Shown here in pieces: positions 12,516 through 24,700 of a stretch of DNA of 64,000 bases (its first letter is position 1; every line of letters starts with the position of its first letter). A program made the position numbers and the translations under genes. The notes under the pieces were generated by a model. That model worked only from the letters and a program-made list of their open reading frames with translations, ran no database searches and was not told the DNA's origin. Source of the stretch: Ceratobasidium sp. AG-K (taxonomy: Eukaryota; Basidiomycota; Agaricomycetes; Cantharellales; Ceratobasidiaceae); the NCBI GenBank assembly GCA_037039685.1, contig JAWNGF010000003.1, positions 992,001 through 1,056,000 of the forward strand. The letters run 5' to 3'.

Positions 12516-13164
12516 GGCGGGCAGCGAGAGTGTGGGAAAGAGGGAAAGGGGAGTTGCGGGCAGCCGGCCCCGTCCTGGATGATTGACGGCGGCAGGGGAG
12601 AAGAGTCAAGGTAATGAGGTGGTGGAAGTTGGCCCGACGGGATCGTGTGTCTGGTTCTGTTTGTCCCGTACGTCCAAAGATGAACATCATACCATGTGGC
12701 AATCCGCGTTTGGCATTTGAAAATCCGGTCCTCAGCTCGCGAACTGGCCAAAAATTGCCATACATGTTCAGGCTTGTGGAGCGTCGTGACTCGCTTTTGT
12801 TTCAGCGCGCTGCCACTCTGCCGCCCGTGCCCGTTGTTTCAGTTCAACCGAGCATCACCTGCGGTATTTCGGCCCAACCCGTAGCTACCCCTTGTGCACC
12901 GGACTAAACGCTGGCAACGTCCACTCGAGCGCCCGGAACGTGCCAGCCGTCATCTGACCTTTCTTCTCGATCAATCTCATCCCAGCGACATCCACCAGTA
13001 ATCGTTCCTCTTTCTGACATTTAGGGGCCACGGCCCGATGGATATACTTTCATATCAGGAACGGAATGACATTGAGCATAGAACAGGGTGCATGCAGTAA
13101 CAAAACGATACAAAGGCGCCTCTTGACACCATCATCCAGATACAACCGATCGCGGGACCGATAT
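12516..13164. promoter_or_regulatory. Promoter region of SET9 and 3' flank of eS8
   Basis: 649 bp between the SET9 start and the eS8 stop, both genes on the minus strand. No coding exon or repeat recognised. Confidence 0.4.
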
Positions 13165-14135
13165 TTACTGCGCGTGCTTCTGCTTGCCCGTACGCAACTT
13201 CCTGAGGTAGAACTGCGATGGGTTAGCATATATCCACGTATTTGGGTCATGTGCATACCTCGAGCTCGCGTCCCTCCAAAATGTAACCGTCGGCCCGTCC
13301 GGATTGGCCAGGTCGGCTAGAAATAGCAGCATAGAGACGACCGGCAGCGAACTGACTCTCAAGGAGAGGGTCGATCTTGGCGCCTATACACATCTTAGTC
13401 CAATATCAATCCAGAAATGATCCGACGTACTCTTCTTGCGCTCCTCCAAAACACGCAGGACGTGCTTGGACTTCTTGACCTCCTCAGTCTTGGTGGCCTC
13501 GGCGCCAGCCGCAGGAGCAGCCTTGGAACCCTTCTTCGTCACGGGCTGGGCGTACTGCACACCCATCTCATAAGCACACGAATCTGCCTCGAACCAAGTC
13601 ACTCACGTGCGCCTCGTACCACTGACGGAAAGGAGTAGCATCGACCTGGATGATAGCACCCTTGACAAGAGTGTTGGTACGAACAAGCTCGTTGTTCGAC
13701 GCATTGTACACCTATCACACACTCAGCCGAATCCAACCAACGCACACCAGTAAACTCACGACACCGATAATACGAGTCTTGCGAGTCGTCTGCTCAGAGC
13801 CCCACGCAAAGTTGCCGCTCTCGAGGCGGAGGGCACGGTGCTTGAGGTTACCCCCACGGACACGGACAGTGTGCACTCGCTTGGCACCGAGCTTGGTGCT
13901 AGCAGGCTGGCGACCGAGCTCGAACTTTCTCTTTTTGCGGTAGTGGGGGCGCTGGGCACCGGTTGCGGAGCGCTTATGGCGGGAGCTGCGGGAAATACCT
14001 GGGGTGGGTTAGCATACATCAACGTTCTTTTGGGATGGCGAATCTTACCTGTTTAGATTACAAGGAGAGAAATGAATAGTACCTTTGAGTTCATTTCCTC
14101 GCGTACGACAATATATCCCGCCGTCACTCACCCAT
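13165..14135 (-). CDS. RPS8: 40S ribosomal protein eS8 (S8)
   Basis: Multi-exon minus-strand gene. The first coding exon is ATGG (14132-14135), spliced to give [19 protein letters not shown], the conserved eS8 N terminus. [60 protein letters not shown] and [18 protein letters not shown] follow. The C-terminal exons give [20 protein letters not shown] and [13 protein letters not shown], stop TAA at 13165-13167. eS8 sits on the back of the small ribosomal subunit. The internal variable segment (ATKTEEVKK region) is typical of fungal forms. Intron 1, about 120 nt, contains an AACAG/GTAAGA junction that could act as both acceptor and donor. No intronic snoRNA boxes were recognised. Confidence 0.96.
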
Positions 14136-14499
14136 TTTGTTTTGTCGAGCTTGAGGTCCTGAGGTCGCCCGACGTGAATTGTATCCGGCACCACGGAAGT
14201 CCGGTGGCTTCGGCGCTTGCAAGTTTGGAGCTTCCTAGCACCAAGCGTTCAAATGTTACGCAAAGTGTTACCCCAACATTTCGACCAATCACCTTGTTCC
14301 ATGGTGCGGATGCCAAAAAAAGCACATATTCATTTTGGCATACCACTAGGGTATTCTCCGAGAGCATAAAAGCGTACACACACGTCTACTTGCTAGCTAC
14401 ACGAGTTGTGGATGTGGAATTATACTTGAACAAACAACCGTTGGACTAGAGAGCGCAAAAAGCAATACCAAAACCTTATTATAGATCATAAATCTTCTA
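14136..14499. promoter_or_regulatory. eS8 promoter and 3' end of the RRM gene
   Basis: 364 bp upstream of the eS8 start; the RRM-protein gene ends at 14500. No coding exon seen. Confidence 0.4.
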
Positions 14500-17236
14500 C
14501 TACGCCTTGACGTCTTCTTTGCTATCAACAACCATGTCTCCGGGCGCGTCCGAAACAGAAGTCGAAGTGCTCACTGTCGGCGCGGCGGTCAGGGCCACAC
14601 TGGCCGGACGAACCAACATTCTCTTTTCGAGCTCGCGCTCCAACTCCACGATTCGTTCCACATGCCGCTCGTTGGCCCGTTTGAGATCCTCCATCTCGCT
14701 TTTGTTGGTGCGTGTGGACCGGGTTAGGCTGTCTTGCACATCCGAGAGCTGTGCTTGCATCCTCCTGCGTTCACGTCTTTCTCGGTCGAGTTCGTCCTCC
14801 ATTCGTCGCATGTCATCCCGAGCACGGCGCAACTTGTCCATCAAGCGTTGGATTTGTGTGTCCGGATCGTCGTTGGACCTGGATATGTCGAGCATCTCCA
14901 CTTCGGCGTCTGTGCAACAGTTAGCAAAAGTCGCGGAAAACCTAGGCGATCCAACTTACCGGATGCGCGGCTCCTGGTGTATGCCCACATTTCTGAACAA
15001 ACAGCGTCAACATATGTCATAAAGAGGCGAAATGGGCATACCTTGTCGAAGATTCTGCATGGAGGACTCGAGGGGTTGTCGGCTCAATGCGCCAGCTTCG
15101 TCCAAGTTCAAGACAACATCGCGAGCCAAGCGAAGCACGAGAGCCGGGTTACGTTCAGTCTTGAAGCGTTCTCCTTGCAAGCGAGCCAAAAACAAGTAAA
15201 GCGGGGCAGCCTCGGACGGTCTGGAAGATGACAATGCCACTGTGGAAAGGTAAGTTCACTTAGTGTCTAGTTCGCGTCCAAAAATAAAAATGCTGAAAAT
15301 CCAGAAACATGCAAAGATCCAACAGGCGATCCAAAAGCGTCCAAAAGGAGACAACTCGAACCTTTGATACCCTCCAGGGTAATGCATTCAGCATCAGCAA
15401 ATCGTGGTTCCTTTTCTGCCGCAATGAGGTATTGGGTAGGTTGGCATTGCATGTCGCGCATAAATTTTAGAGTGTTGAGAGCCTCCTCAGACGTGGCCGT
15501 CGGACTAATCGCCTTAGACATCGGACCGGGGGGCGGAGGCGGGTCCATGCCTCTACTGGCCATACGGCGCGAATCATTGCTGTGAGCACGTTCGCGCCGG
15601 GGGACCTCGTCCATTCGGGGATCAACCGGCATTGGCGGAGGTGGAGGCGGTGGATACCCAGGAGAAAGCGGAACACGTTCACGAGGATAAGGAGCAGTCG
15701 ACGAGCGCGAGGGGTATGGCGAATATCTACTGCCCTCACGTGAGGGCCGGCCGCCACGATCGTCGTATTCCCGAGGGGCCCGGCTAGGAGGAAGGGGGTC
15801 GTAGCGGGGGTCCGAGGGAACACCAGGAGGACCATATCCATGCCCAGGCGACATACGGTCCCGTTCGTATCCGGGAGGTGGGTAGTCCCGGCCATCCTTC
15901 CACCCAATCGGTTCCCGGTTCGAAGTACCACTTGGAGGATACGGCGGACCTGGCGCACGGTCCACAGACATGCGAGGTGGCTCGTCACGATACAGTGGGC
16001 GTGGTGCACCAGAGAGAGGCCTATCATCACCCGGGTAAGGACGCGGTTCGTGTCTAGGTGGTTCATGCCTTGGAGGTTCGTGCCTTAGTCGAGGAGAGGC
16101 ATCCGGGCCCCGAGAGCGAGGGTTGTAGGGTGGGGGCGGAGGCGGCCCTCGTGCCGGGCGTCCAGCATCAGATTCCCTAGTCCAAGAGCTTCGTTCGTAA
16201 ACCACAGGCTGAGCACGGCGAGGACTCCCAGGGGGACTGTGCGGCTGGTCGTGAAACCGATCAGGTGGTGCAGAGTCGCTGCCATTACCATAATGGTTAT
16301 CCTGAACAAGTTCGCGGTATTTCTTCAGCATCCCACTCGGAACGGCTAAGTGCGTCGATCGGAAGCTGGTCTATGTGGCCCATGTTGCGTGCTGCCGCCG
16401 CACCAATCCTAGTCTCAAACACGATAAAGGCTGTTGAGATGTCAGCAACACGAGGCGAAGGGCCAGGTGGATCACTTGCCATGAGGCTTGCCACTCCCAG
16501 CGCTAAAGCGTAGAATCTGCCGACTGGAGTGCGCTGTAAATACGCTGCACAAAGGTAACAGATGTATACATACACAGGTCCAAACCGGATAAACTTGCAA
16601 TCCGCTGCGGTGCCGTGCACCTCTCCTTCAACGTGGACAACGAAGCCGACGGGATCAGATAGATAATCGTTTCCCTAATACAGAATTAGTCCAAACGCTC
16701 GCCAAAACGAATCAGAGGGAAAAGCTGAGCACTCACTGCAGGCGCAGGGGTCGCGTGGCCAATGGCATGAGGCATAAACGTGTCGTAGTCGTTGACTTGT
16801 TGCATCCCGGACTTGACGGGATCGGCATTTTGAGACTCGACATAACGGCTTTTCCAAAAGTCCTCAACAATGCCAAAAATTTGAACATCTCCAAAGCTAT
16901 GTTTCGTCTTGGCGTATACGGCGTCACTCTTGTACTTGAAGGTGACAAAGGCTGCGTGGGGCTTGCTCAGGCGCTCAATGGCTGGAAGTGGGCACGGCAG
17001 ACTTACCCTCTCGTTCGCCCTGGTCGTTGATAAAATAGTGTATTTGGCGACTAGGAGCGTGGATCAGCATACAAGATATATGATGACGGAGATACCTTAC
17101 ATGGCTCCGCATTTGTTTAGCGTCTGTCGCAGGTCGGTACCAACCACACCTCGAGCGTGTACAGCGCAAGCAAGATCTGGGGGCTGCTGGGACGCTTAGT
17201 TCGAAAACCGGTGCTACTAATGAAGAATTTTACCAT
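14500..17236 (-). CDS. RNA-binding-like protein: RRM-like domains, Pro-rich region, coiled coil
   Basis: Long minus-strand multi-exon gene. The likely start is an ATG-only exon (17234-17236) followed by a 46-nt intron. Spliced exons give VVGTDLRQTLNKCGAIRQIH and SKPHAAFVTFKYKSDAVYAK, an RRM-like beta-alpha-beta pattern with RNP1-like HAAFVTF. A second similar unit gives DPVGFVVHVEG and DISTAFIVFETRIGAAAARN. A long Pro/Arg/Tyr-rich low-complexity part follows (15500-16280), then TSEEALNTLKFMRDMQCQPT and, after an intron, APLYLFLARLQGERFKTERN. The C terminus is a charged coiled coil (RARDDMRRMEDELDRERRER). The layout suggests an RNA-binding condensate-forming protein, by inference; I do not recognise an orthologue. 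Boundaries of inner exons near 16300-16900 are approximate. Confidence 0.72.
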
Positions 17237-17401
17237 TGGTTATGCGTGATAGACAAGACTGGTATATAGCCAAGAGACAGATGTGGTCGTAAACAAAGAG
17301 GGTGCGTGCCACCCTATCAAGTGTCAACACAATCAGTGTTTAGGGGCGGCTATTTCAACTTTGACTGTCAACCACCACTCCATGAGGCCGTCGCGAGTAC
17401 T
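17237..17401. promoter_or_regulatory. Short divergent promoter
   Basis: Only 165 bp separate the start codons of the RRM-like gene (minus) and the Cdc1/Ted1 gene (plus), so they probably share a bidirectional promoter. Confidence 0.4.
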
Positions 17402-19408
17402 ATGAGGGAACGAACCGACAAGAAACGAGGCAAAACGTATTCCAAAGCCCTTGTTATCAATGGCATTCGGTTCTTCTGGATATGCTTGATTATCTGGCTA
17501 GAAGTTGGCGTGTTCCATTGGAGCCTGCGTTCGTGCCATTGGCCAGACGGAGACATCAGGGTAAGTGATTGACACGGTCTGTTTGCGCGTAACATTGCTA
17601 ATAATTCTTTGTCTAGACTGCACGACGTCCCGAGCCTACCCATGTCATGCTCATTGGCGATCCTCAGGTTATAGACCACAGGTCATACCCAGGCCGTCCA
17701 GGATGGCTCAAAGCACTCACCCAGTTTATTGTCGACTCCAACCTCCGCAAGAGCTGGAGGGCAGCCAAAAGATTATCTCCGCAGATTGTCATCTTCCTGG
17801 GAGACATGATGGATGGTGGTCGTTACCGGATGCTCGATGACGAGTGAGCGCGATCGTTTGACTTCGGTTTGGTCGCGTAACTAACGGTCTATCGAGGTAT
17901 GAAGCCTATTATGCACGTTTTAAGGATATATTTAGCATGAGTGAGGGCATACAGACGTATTATCTGGTTGGGAATCACGACGTTGGGTACGTGCCGGCCT
18001 TACTGAAGGCCGAGTTATATTCATAACACACGTTTAGACTTGGCACGTCCAAGGCATTCTCCGCGCGTGCTCGGCAGCGGTACCTGGCTCATTTCGGCGG
18101 CGCCACAAACTACCAAGTCACAGTCGCGAACCATTCATTTGTATTCATTGACGCGCCGGGACTAGTCGAAGAAGACTATCGCCGATATGAAGAGGAAGAG
18201 CCATTTGAGGATTGGTCTGGAATGCCTGGCGGAGCAATAGAATTCATCAATCGCCTTGCTCAAGGTTGGCCTCGCCATTCAAGTTCCTTCCTGGTCCTTT
18301 CTGACTAGCTCATTTCAGAGGGAAACCCCCAGCCTCGTATTTTGTTTTCTCATGTTCCACTCTCTCGCTCTGCTGCCGCCAGTTGTGGTCCTCTTAGGGA
18401 ACGTGGCTCCATTCAAAGAGGAGCTGGCCTGGGCTACCAAAATCTTCTTGGACGACATACTACCCAGTTTTTACTCAACAGTGTCAAACCAATTATGGTA
18501 TTTAGGTACGTTTTTGCAACTGCACCTCAGTACTAGGAACCTCATCCCCTATACCTAGTGGAGATGATCACGACTATTGTGATATCAGGCACCCTAATAG
18601 TGATGGCTCGGGACAAGGCGTCCGGGAAGTCAGCGTCAAGTCCTTTTCAATGGCTATGGGCATCCGTCGACCGGGATTCCAACTACTCTCGGTCATAGCC
18701 CCCGATGAATCCAGCCCATACGCCAGAACATTCTCTGATGCGCCCTGTCACCTTCCCGACCAGATGCACATATATACCCATGTGTATGCGATCTGTGGTT
18801 TCCTCAGTGTCGCCTTCCTGGCCTACCTCAACGTTACAAGAGGAAAAGCTCGATCCGACCAGCCAGATCTTGGATTGCTCAAGGTTCCGTCACGTACTCA
18901 GGGCGTCCCCTTATTGCGTAGCTCATCCCTCAACGTACCCTCCCCGCGTGTCCTACGAAGCCGGCCTGTCTCGCCGATTGGTAGTCCTATGATTCCTTCT
19001 TCACCCGTTCTATTCGCTGCGACCGCAGAGGATGAGGATGAGATTTCATATCCACCTTCCCCTATAAGCGGCCCTCCCACACCAGGAAGCTTCTTCGACT
19101 TGGGCGGCGAAGAGCACTCATTCAGTCTCCCCTCGCCGGCTCACGCACCTGACCAACGTTCCCGTCGGCCTGTATCCTGGATGCGGACATCGTCAACAAA
19201 ACGAAGTCGCCCCGGGTGGGTCGAAGCGAAGCATCAACCTTGGTGGCACTCGGCTCGGAACTTGTTTGACCTTATCGGCTGCTCGAGTTTGTGCTCTAAT
19301 TCTGAGCGAGAGCGAGGATTTCTTGGTCGTGTGACTGCCGACTTTGTTTCATGCGCATGGCCACCGATTGTCGTACTGCTGCTCATTTGGGTTTCCTTGT
19401 TCTGGTAG
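17402..19408 (+). CDS. Cdc1/Ted1 (MPPE1)-like membrane metallophosphoesterase
   Basis: Multi-exon gene. The ATG at 17402 opens MRERTDKKRGKTYSK followed by a transmembrane helix (NGIRFFWICLIIWLEVGVFH). The metallophosphoesterase motifs are all present in order: MLIGDPQVIDHRSYPGRPGW (GDxQ), IVIFLGDMMDGGR, YLVGNHDVG, ILFSHVPLSR and SGDDHDYC. They are spread over six or so short exons. A second hydrophobic pair is near the C terminus (VYAICGFLSVAFLAYLNV; PPIVVLLLIWVSLFW) with a long disordered loop between them. In this family Cdc1 and Ted1/PGAP5 are ER/Golgi Mn-dependent enzymes that remove ethanolamine phosphate from GPI mannoses during anchor remodelling. Which of the two it matches cannot be decided by eye. 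Confidence 0.9.
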
Positions 19409-19808
19409 ATTTTCTCCTCGTCCTGCGCTCTCTACGGTATTTTAGATGATGTATTATAGTACGCAAGCTATGTTCAGCTTCTATTTACGTCATTGACCCC
19501 GTCGAGCTCCTAGTTGGAGATCCTACGAGCAGGCCCGACACCTAGCCGGGGTTATGACTAGACGCCGCAGTGGTCCGCCCATTCCTTAGTAGTTAGACGC
19601 CACCGAACACGTAGGGCATGCTATAGCACGAGCGCTCAGAGGTACGAGCTCACTCCAATCGCTGCAAATTCCAGTGGCTCCGGAGCTTTGGTTGTTTCAG
19701 TCCATCGCTTAGCGCAGCTCGAGCTCAGCTGCGGCGGCGAGGTGGATTGACCTGGATTGTATATAATATGAACGATGAATGATTGTCTCTGTAGGGTGCC
19801 AGTCCGAC
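19409..19808. other. Intergenic region
   Basis: 400 bp between the phosphoesterase stop and the GNAT start, both on the plus strand. No exon or RNA gene seen; it should contain the 3' signals of the first gene and the promoter of the second. Confidence 0.4.
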
Positions 19809-20662
19809 ATGTCATCCCCCTCGACCTCAACTTTGAGCTCGCCTTCGATGTCCCAGTACTCGCTCTCTAGGGTTTCAACACTATCGAGCGCCGAGTACTT
19901 TGGGGATCAGGAAGAGTTCAACGCGAGTCGTGTGATGTGTGCGTGTGGCACTTGTATGCGTATCGATTGTTTTCTAACGGCTGAGTAGACCGACCTATGA
20001 CTTCTGCTGGTAAGAGAGCTGGGGTTGATTACAAGGTTGATCAGGATTAACACTCCTTTCAGACGTACCGCGGGTCAAAAATATGCATGTAAGCCGCATC
20101 TTTGTGCGCATTCACCAATACCTACTCGCTGAAAACTTTGCAGAACAACATCCTCAAGAGCTCCTCCACGGCCGCGATGCTCCGTCAATCACTTTTCCAC
20201 CTCCACCGTCGTACTTTTGTTGCTTTCATCCCAGTGAAACCAACCCCCAACAACACTTCCACCAAGCCCCTTATCGTCGGTTTCGCAACAGCTCACATAG
20301 CACTACACGGGGTCGATATTCCTCCCGAAATTAGTATCATTCACGTAGCTGTTGATGCGTCATACCGGCATCACGGTGTGGGGGAGAACTTGATCCGAGC
20401 GGTTAGCGCGAGTCTGTTGATATCCGCTAACGCACGCCGCCCTGCCGAAGGGGATGCGTTGATTTCGGTCGAGATGCGATCGAGGAATCCCGCAGCCACA
20501 TACTTCGAAAAACTGGGATGGAAGAAGGAGGAGGTGAGGCGGGGGCTGCCGCATTGGGGTGAGAATTCAGCTTGTATGCGTACAAGAGTCTGTCTGACTC
20601 GTGTGGCAGGGTACTGGGACGCCATCCGATTGAGTATATGGATCAACGTCCATCAGCTATGA
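19809..20662 (+). CDS. GNAT-family N-acetyltransferase
   Basis: Start ATG at 19809 gives MSSPSTSTLSSPSMSQYSLS, a Ser-rich leader. Splicing out an intron of about 57 nt gives NASHRPMTSADVPRVKNMHN, the usual first strand and helix of GNAT folds, and further joins lead into KPLIVGFATAHIALHG, ISIIHVAVDASYRHHGVGEN (acetyl-CoA binding motif, RxxGxG-like HHGVGENLI) and RNPAATYFEKLGWKKEEV, the conserved C-terminal motif. A last intron joins LPHW to GYWDAIRLSIWINVHQL and stop TGA at 20660-20662. The domain order resembles the NAA50/NAA60 branch. The substrate cannot be told from sequence. It converges on the Hsp12-like gene. Confidence 0.8.
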
Positions 20663-20868
20663 TGGCTTCTAGTCTAGTTCACTATTTATCTTATGTTCAC
20701 CTCATCCCCCATGTATCAATCAACTTCGGCCTAGAGTCTGTACAACCAACATAATGTATGCGTCTTGCTTATGCCACTTCTGTTCACACGTAAGTACTTG
20801 ACAAAATTATTGATTATTTGTTACAAAATTTGTATAAAAATACAAGTTATGCAAACAGAAACGAGCAT

Positions 20869-21261
20869 TTAGTGGTGGGTGGTGCCGGTGTTGGTGCCGG
20901 TGTTGGTGTTGCCGAGGCCAACAGCGTTCTTGGCCTTGTCAAGGAGCGACTCCTTGTTCTCGTTGCTGTTGAAACAGTAATTAGGCTAGCTATAGATTAC
21001 CAAAGTGAGTGCACTTACGAGTTACCCGAGAGAGTATCTCCAAGCCTCTGAGAGTCAGACTTGGTCTCGTTGGGCTGGAGAGTAGACGCGATCGAGTCGG
21101 AGGTGCCCTTGATGTGGTCACCAGCTTGCTCGGTCCTACAGACGATGAGTTAGCATACGTCGACTTGAACGCGATTAATGGACGTACATGGTCTTCTGGG
21201 AGTCGGGCTTGAGGGCAGCGCCGGCCTTGTCGGTGAAGGATTGGCGACCAGCTTCAGACAT
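20869..21261 (-). CDS. Hsp12/Hsp9-like small stress protein
   Basis: Three exons on the minus strand encode about 95 residues. Exon 1 is MSEAGRQSFTDKAGAALKPD, the hallmark of the fungal Hsp9/Hsp12 (WH11) family. Exon 2 repeats the KPDSQKT/QPNETKSDSQ pattern (TEQAGDHIKGTSDSIASTLQ). Exon 3 ends with Gly-Asn-Thr-rich short repeats (NTNTGTNTGTTHH). Family members are disordered, amphipathic proteins induced by heat, starvation and osmotic stress that stabilise membranes. A TATA box lies about 85 bp upstream of the start, in line with inducible expression. Both introns start GTACGT/GTAAGT and end TAG/CAG. The Gly-Asn-Thr tail looks lineage-specific. Confidence 0.93.
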
Positions 21262-21716
21262 GATGATTTAGAGTTCTTAGAGGTGTGTAAGAGTAAGGCG
21301 AGTTGTGTAAGAGTGAGTGACGAATCTCGGACTGTCGCGGCGAGTTTATATACACCCAGCGCTGCGCTATTGCTCCAAAGTCCGACCTGTGTTTGTCCTA
21401 TCCATGACGAAGATGACGCGCGCTATCACGTAGTCTATGACGCGTAATGATCATGTGTCTAGCTTATGTAACTCTGTCTGGGCTTGGATCGGGAGTTCCG
21501 GTCGTGTGATTGCGCGTTGAATGCGCCCATATCGTGGCGTCCGCAGAACCGAAGACTTTCGCTGTCAGATGCATGTGTTTCTGGGTCTATGCGGGCCAGT
21601 CCGTCCGAAAAGCCTCGCACGTGACTATTTACAAAGTTTGATCGGCGTAGACCCCTATTTCCTGTTTTGACACCAACGTCTACCTTCGTTCTACGTTCAT
21701 TTATCAGTTCTTGTCC
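21262..21716. promoter_or_regulatory. Divergent promoter of Hsp12-like and PH/coiled-coil genes
   Basis: 455 bp. It contains a TATA box for the minus-strand gene, a CCCCT stress-response-like element at 21652-21656, an E-box-like CACGTG at 21619-21624 and two close TGACGCG copies near 21412-21440. These assignments rest on short matches and position only. Confidence 0.45.
21345..21352 (-). promoter_or_regulatory. TATA box of Hsp12-like gene
   Basis: TATATAAA on the minus strand, about 85 bp before the start codon at 21261. Clean TATA boxes are typical of stress-inducible fungal genes. Confidence 0.55.
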
Positions 21717-24700
21717 ATGTCTCATTCGCCAAACTCACCGACTCCAACGGTGACAACGCACCCTTCGGTTTATTCACCACAGCCAGTGTACCACCCCAGT
21801 GTGAGATCGCCCTCGTTGCGTTCGCAAACCTTGAGCAACTATAGTTCTATGAATAATTCTGCTACCATGCTTGGCCCCCCTTTGAGTCGTGACAACTCTG
21901 CGGCTACTGCTAGCTCTACGAGGAACTGTTTGCCTACCCCCACTGACGAGGCAATATATCCGCCAGCTGCTCTGCTTGCTCGCGATGGGACTACTATCAC
22001 TTCCTACTACAGAAACCATGCATTTTCCGAAGGTCATGGATCAAGTGGCCTAGCAGGAAATTCACACCATGAGGAGGATTCTAAGGCGCAAAGGCGTGTA
22101 CTTACTTCGCGCGAGTCGTCAACTCGCACTCCGACCAGCATGCACACTGACCCAACTTCTCGGAGGCGCGTCGTTCAATTGGAGCAGCGCATTACGGCTA
22201 CGAATATTTCCTCTCCTGTGGCTGCTCCTCGAATGACGCGACAACGTTCGGCCAGGGACCTAATCTCGCAATACAACGAACTTGACTCTCCAACTGCGGC
22301 CCCGCAGACGTCCATTTCATCCAGCTCAGGAACCACCCCTAATCCAGACACGCGCTCCGCGTCTAGCATGGCACTACCGACTCGAAGAGACGCCCTATTA
22401 ACCCCTGTGCCCCCTGCAGCTAGTGGGTCTAAGGCATCCCATTCTCCCAGTGCTTCCAATCCTCGTGCTCCTGCGTCGCATTGTCTTCCCGAAAACCCGT
22501 CTTACTTTTCGAATTTTGCCCGGAGTCGAGGCAAAATGCGCAACTCGTTAACGAATCTCATGCAATTCCTCGGAGATAAGTCGAAGTCCAAAGACAAAGA
22601 TGACGGAAACTTAAAAGTCAAGGAAACTCCCAAGAAACGAAATTCGGTCTCTCCTTCCGCTTCGTTCCGTGCATTCAGCACTGCATTACCCCGAGGATTC
22701 AAGTTGAGTTTAGGAAGACGGAATAGCCAAAGCTCGAGCCCTTCGGGATCTCCTGGTAAAGGCAAGGACGAAAAGAGAGCGAGTAAATTTCTGCCAGACA
22801 TGAATGAGTTACTGAAGAGTCAGGTAAGCATACTTGTGCTTGCTGCCAGGGTCTATGCTTATTGCGCATGTTAGCCTATTATGTCGGATCTTCTGCTGTA
22901 CCAATCTCCCGCTCGTCAGACACACTCTGGCCCAAATTATACAAACTGGATGCCTTACACTGTTTCAATGTACCCGACTTCCATTATCCTCCAGGTTCCA
23001 AATCCCGGTCTCTCAAGCACGGACAAATTTCAGGTCCCAATCTCGGACGTTTACGACACGCATTCTGTCGCAGCCAAGGAGCTTCCTCTTGGAACCATTC
23101 CTGCCCCTGGATCATTAACACCAAGTATTGGGTTTGGAGGGGATATCTATGTATTCGAGATGTACTGCTACGGAGGGCGCCTTGAACGGTTTGCGACTCC
23201 TAGCTTGGCCTCTAGAACCAAATGGGTTACGTGCTTGCTGTGAGTGGGGCGTGAATGCTATATAATATGTCGCTCATCTTTGGATCTGCCCAGTGATTTA
23301 TTGATGACCAAGAGTGCTCAAGCTGGAAATGACATTGTTCCGTCGCCTGTCAAGCCCAGGTCATTTGAATCTACACCTTTGCCATTGGCTACCTCTTCAC
23401 CATCTTTAACGCGTTCCGTACCGCTTAATACAACACGAAGCGGGTCCCTAGGCTATGATTCAACTGGACAAAGCTCAGCTCTAGGTTCAGAGCCGCCAGT
23501 GACACCAGTCAGGGTTCCCAGCCCGGTGCGTCGCGATAGATCTCCAAGTATGGGCTCCCGCACCACTTCGACCCTTCCAAATCCATGGGGCCTTCCGACC
23601 ACGCCAACCAGAATGGGTACAACCCTGTCTACAACGACACCCCGTCCAACCTCCTCGGTGATTCAGAGAGCCTCATCCACGCTGGTCAGTCCTCGAGCAT
23701 CCCCGTTTCTCATGTCGCCTCGGAGCGATAGGGCAGGAATAGCTGCCAGTCCGTCAATCTCCAGGCTCGATGAGCGCAACTTGGTCAGGAACCGGTTGGC
23801 CATGTTAGAGCGACAGGCAAGTGCAAGTTCTACGATAAACAGCGGAGGAGGATCTCTCAGAGGTGTGGGTGGGACGATGAATTGGGATGCGTTGAATGAG
23901 GTAAGAAGTGCGAGAGGCGGCTCCGAGCTATTGCGTGGCGTGGCCCGCTCTTCTAATGGAACAACTGTTGGTTCTACCGGGCGTTACGAAGTCATGTCAC
24001 CCCGGTCTGGACGCACAGCCCCACCATCTGGACCAGCAAGTGGAACACCTAGCCTTGATACACTGTTCATGCCAAAGTGGCCGTTTCCGGATCCTTTGGC
24101 TCCTAGTGGTGTTTTCAGCTCGAACGGACCGACGTTTAATGAAGATATGAGGATACCTGGTTCAAACGACTCGACTTCTGGACCAAATCTTTCGGCACCT
24201 GGTACGCGTAGTTTGTTTCCTTCATCCTGTGGAGCAAACACCGGATCTCTGACCATGCGCCTGACTGGTTGGTCTCCCTCGCATACATCAACCCCTGAGC
24301 CAATTCAAGTCCTTGGAAATTTGGCACCCCCGAAGAAAGCCCTTCGGGCTACCCCAAAGTCTGTGGAATCTCTATCAGAAGTATCGGAACTTCTGAAGTC
24401 ACTCTCTGCGACTCTCCGCGAGAGCGATGTCGCTCACTCGACAAAGGCATCCGGGCTTGGACAACTGGTTGCCAGCACACAGGATCATATAATTCAAGCC
24501 GTAGAAGAGAGCACCAAAGTGTCCTCCAAGGAACACGCAACGACCTCTCAAAAATTGGAGCAACTTCAAGACACTGTTAGGAAGTTTGTTGATCGACCAA
24601 CCATCTCCAGCATCAAGGAGCAAGTTGACCTTTCAGCCATCAAGTCGACGCTAGAAAAACTTGAACAACGTTTTTATTCCAAGCTAAAGGATGTCTCTGA

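Noticed and set aside
13165..14135. Possible intronic snoRNAs in eS8 introns
   Set aside because: No convincing C/D or H/ACA boxes with flanking stems were found in the introns.
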